7,700 bases of DNA from Flavobacteriaceae bacterium (GTDB lineage Bacteria > Bacteroidota > Bacteroidia > Flavobacteriales > Weeksellaceae), in NCBI GenBank assembly GCA_031273305.1, contig JAISSC010000115.1, positions 1 to 7,700 on the forward strand, written 5' to 3'. The stretch's first letter is position 1. Each line of letters begins with the position of its first letter. The notes beneath the pieces are model-generated. The model was not told the DNA's origin, searched no databases, and saw only the letters and a program-made list of their open reading frames with translations. Both the position numbers and the translations under genes were made by a program. Below are positions 7,064-7,700 of this stretch, in pieces.

Positions 7064-7294
7064 TTATTTTGCTTCTTCAACTTTAGCTGGAGCAGCAGTA
7101 GCAGAATCAGCAGCAGCCGGAGCAGCAGCAGAATCAACAGTAGCAGTAGCTTCTTCAGTAGCAGTAGAATCTACAGCAGTAGCAGTAGAATCTACAGTAG
7201 CTTCAGCATCAGTAGCTTGTTTTTTGTCACATGCGATGAAAGAAGTTGTAGCGATAACAGCAACAGCTGCAATGTTTAGAATGGTTTTTTTCAT
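7064..7294 (-). CDS. Small Ala/Thr/Ser-rich lipoprotein
   Basis: The product has 76 residues. It begins MKK, then a hydrophobic stretch (residues 4-15), then a lipobox SFIAC with the acylated cysteine at C22, so signal peptidase II should leave a mature lipoprotein of 55 residues. The mature part has no hydrophobic core and consists almost only of Ala, Thr, Ser, Asp, Glu and Val, with the repeat VDSTATA twice and a third, degenerate VDSAAA. It should be anchored in the outer or inner membrane facing the periplasm or surface, as a flexible acidic tail. DKKQ follows the cysteine, which is not a clear surface-export signal. ATG at 7294 gives a complete signal peptide. Such short lipoproteins are common in Flavobacteriia, with unknown role. 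It is transcribed toward the terminator at 6995-7035. The opposite-strand frame here is a shadow. Confidence 0.85.
   Translation of the reverse strand: MKKTILNIAAVAVIATTSFIACDKKQATDAEATVDSTATAVDSTATEEATATVDSAAAPAAADSATAAPAKVEEAK
7157..7198. repeat. Two tandem 21-bp repeats inside the lipoprotein gene
   Basis: Units at 7157-7177 and 7178-7198 are identical at 20 of 21 positions. Twenty-one bases are seven codons, so unit gain or loss keeps the reading frame and changes only the length of the lipoprotein tail. The surrounding GCA/GTA-rich sequence is a looser continuation. Confidence 0.85.
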
Positions 7295-7358
7295 TGTGTT
7301 TAAATTTTAATTATTTTTGTATAAGTTTACAAATGCGAATATAGGTCAGATAATCATG

Positions 7359-7389
7359 TTGTATGTTTCTAATGGTTGTATTATTTTTG
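7359..7389 (+). promoter_or_regulatory. Promoter of the rightmost gene (Bacteroidota type)
   Basis: TTG (7359-7361) is followed after 20 bases by TATTTTTG (7382-7389), a full match to the -33 TTG / -7 TAnnTTTG pattern. Transcription would start near 7396, about 60 bases before the ATG at 7456. The -7 box lies partly within the left arm of a 12-bp inverted repeat. Confidence 0.6.
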
Positions 7390-7416
7390 TAAAACAATAA
7401 AAGAGTTTTACAAAAA
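7384..7416. repeat. Perfect 12-bp inverted repeat over the promoter
   Basis: TTTTTGTAAAAC (7384-7395) and GTTTTACAAAAA (7405-7416) are exact reverse complements around a nine-base spacer. The left arm contains the last six bases of the -7 box and the predicted transcription start. It is too AT-rich and lacks a T-run suited to a good terminator, so an operator for a dimeric regulator is the more likely reading. Confidence 0.6.
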
Positions 7417-7455
7417 ATCTATTATGATTATCAGTCACATACAATTATTTTACAA

Positions 7456-7700
7456 ATGATGAATCAGGAAGAAATACTCTTTGGGCAACTAAAAAAGGAG
7501 GTTTCAAATACCTTTTTACAAGATTTTTCATCCTCAAATCCTGATATTTCTCAGTGGAAGGGGTTGGATATTATCTATTTTCAGGAACATTTGAGACAAA
7601 AAGTAAGGGGAAATGTAAGTGAAAAGTGGTTTTATACTTATTTTAAATCTTCTTTTGAGAAGTTACCCAGAATAGATATGTTGAATTTGCTGGCTCAATA
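7456..7700 (+). CDS. Protein of unknown function, N-terminal part (runs off right edge)
   Basis: The frame opens with two ATG codons (7456 and 7459) and stays open to the window edge for 81 codons. It reads MMNQEEILFGQLKKEVSNTF, continues through NPDISQWKGLDIIYFQEHL and GNVSEKWFYTYFKSS, and ends KLPRIDMLNLLAQY. The visible part is soluble and probably mostly helical, rich in Lys, Phe and Tyr, with no signal peptide. The style of VSEKWFYTYFK followed by LPRIDMLNLL resembles a small N-terminal helical domain I associate with uncharacterised Bacteroidota proteins, but I cannot name it. A regulatory or DNA-binding role is possible, not shown. It has its own promoter and 60-base leader, with possible operators over both. 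Base composition resembles ordinary coding sequence, which supports a real gene. The second ATG may be the actual start. Confidence 0.75.
   Translation, partial: MMNQEEILFGQLKKEVSNTFLQDFSSSNPDISQWKGLDIIYFQEHLRQKVRGNVSEKWFYTYFKSSFEKLPRIDMLNLLAQ

Larger units (their letters stand above)
7326..7456. repeat. Four copies of TTTACAAA in one intergenic region
   Basis: TTTACAAA occurs on the plus strand at 7326-7333, 7407-7414 and 7449-7456, and on the minus strand at 7386-7393. Start-to-start spacings are 60, 21 and 42 bases. One copy overlaps the -7 box of the rightward promoter and one overlaps the A of the start codon at 7456. The first and last copies extend to the same 10-mer, TTTACAAATG. They are candidate binding sites for a regulator; none is identified. 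Confidence 0.6.

Noticed and set aside
7032..7310. Plus-strand open frame of 92 codons, Ala/Val/Ser-rich
   Set aside because: It is the antisense of the repetitive lipoprotein gene. GCA/GTA repeats keep the opposite strand open, whereas the minus strand has a real signal peptide and lipobox.

Overview
The window looks like chromosome of a low-GC member of the Bacteroidota, probably class Flavobacteriia. The evidence is the Bacteroidota-type promoters (TTG or TTTG near -33, TAnnTTTG near -7), the absence of clear Shine-Dalgarno sequences, a very short Ala/Thr/Ser-rich lipoprotein, and the character of the leucine genes. This assignment is inference; no rRNA or marker gene is present.

Positions 1-5616, all on the minus strand, hold one biosynthetic operon. 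Transcribed right to left it reads: promoter (about 5586-5616), a 20-codon leader peptide (5488-5550), an attenuator terminator (5425-5454), leuA, leuC, leuD, a second synthase that matches (R)-citramalate synthase (cimA), and the start of leuB, which runs off the left edge. Gaps between genes are 21-48 bases, so a single transcript is likely. LeuA with LeuCD and LeuB makes the leucine precursor 2-oxoisocaproate. CimA condenses acetyl-CoA with pyruvate, and the same LeuCD and LeuB can carry citramalate on to 2-oxobutyrate, the isoleucine precursor. The operon would therefore feed both leucine and isoleucine. The leader peptide fits this: it has five Ile and three Leu codons, no Val codon, and three mutually exclusive RNA pairings of the classical attenuation type.

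Positions 5689-7036 hold one plus-strand gene for a very AT-rich polytopic membrane protein of about 390 residues. It has its own -7 box and ends at a strong hairpin (6995-7035) that can serve as a terminator in both directions. I do not recognise its function.

Positions 7064-7294 (minus strand) encode a 76-residue lipoprotein with an internal seven-residue repeat. Positions 7295-7455 are a dense regulatory region: four copies of TTTACAAA, two of them forming a perfect 12-bp inverted repeat over the -7 box of a plus-strand promoter. From 7456 a plus-strand gene of unknown function runs off the right edge.

The most interesting features are the Ile/Leu attenuator serving a combined leu-cimA operon and the repeated TTTACAAA motif around the rightmost promoter. 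I saw no tRNA, rRNA, CRISPR array, transposase or insertion sequence.
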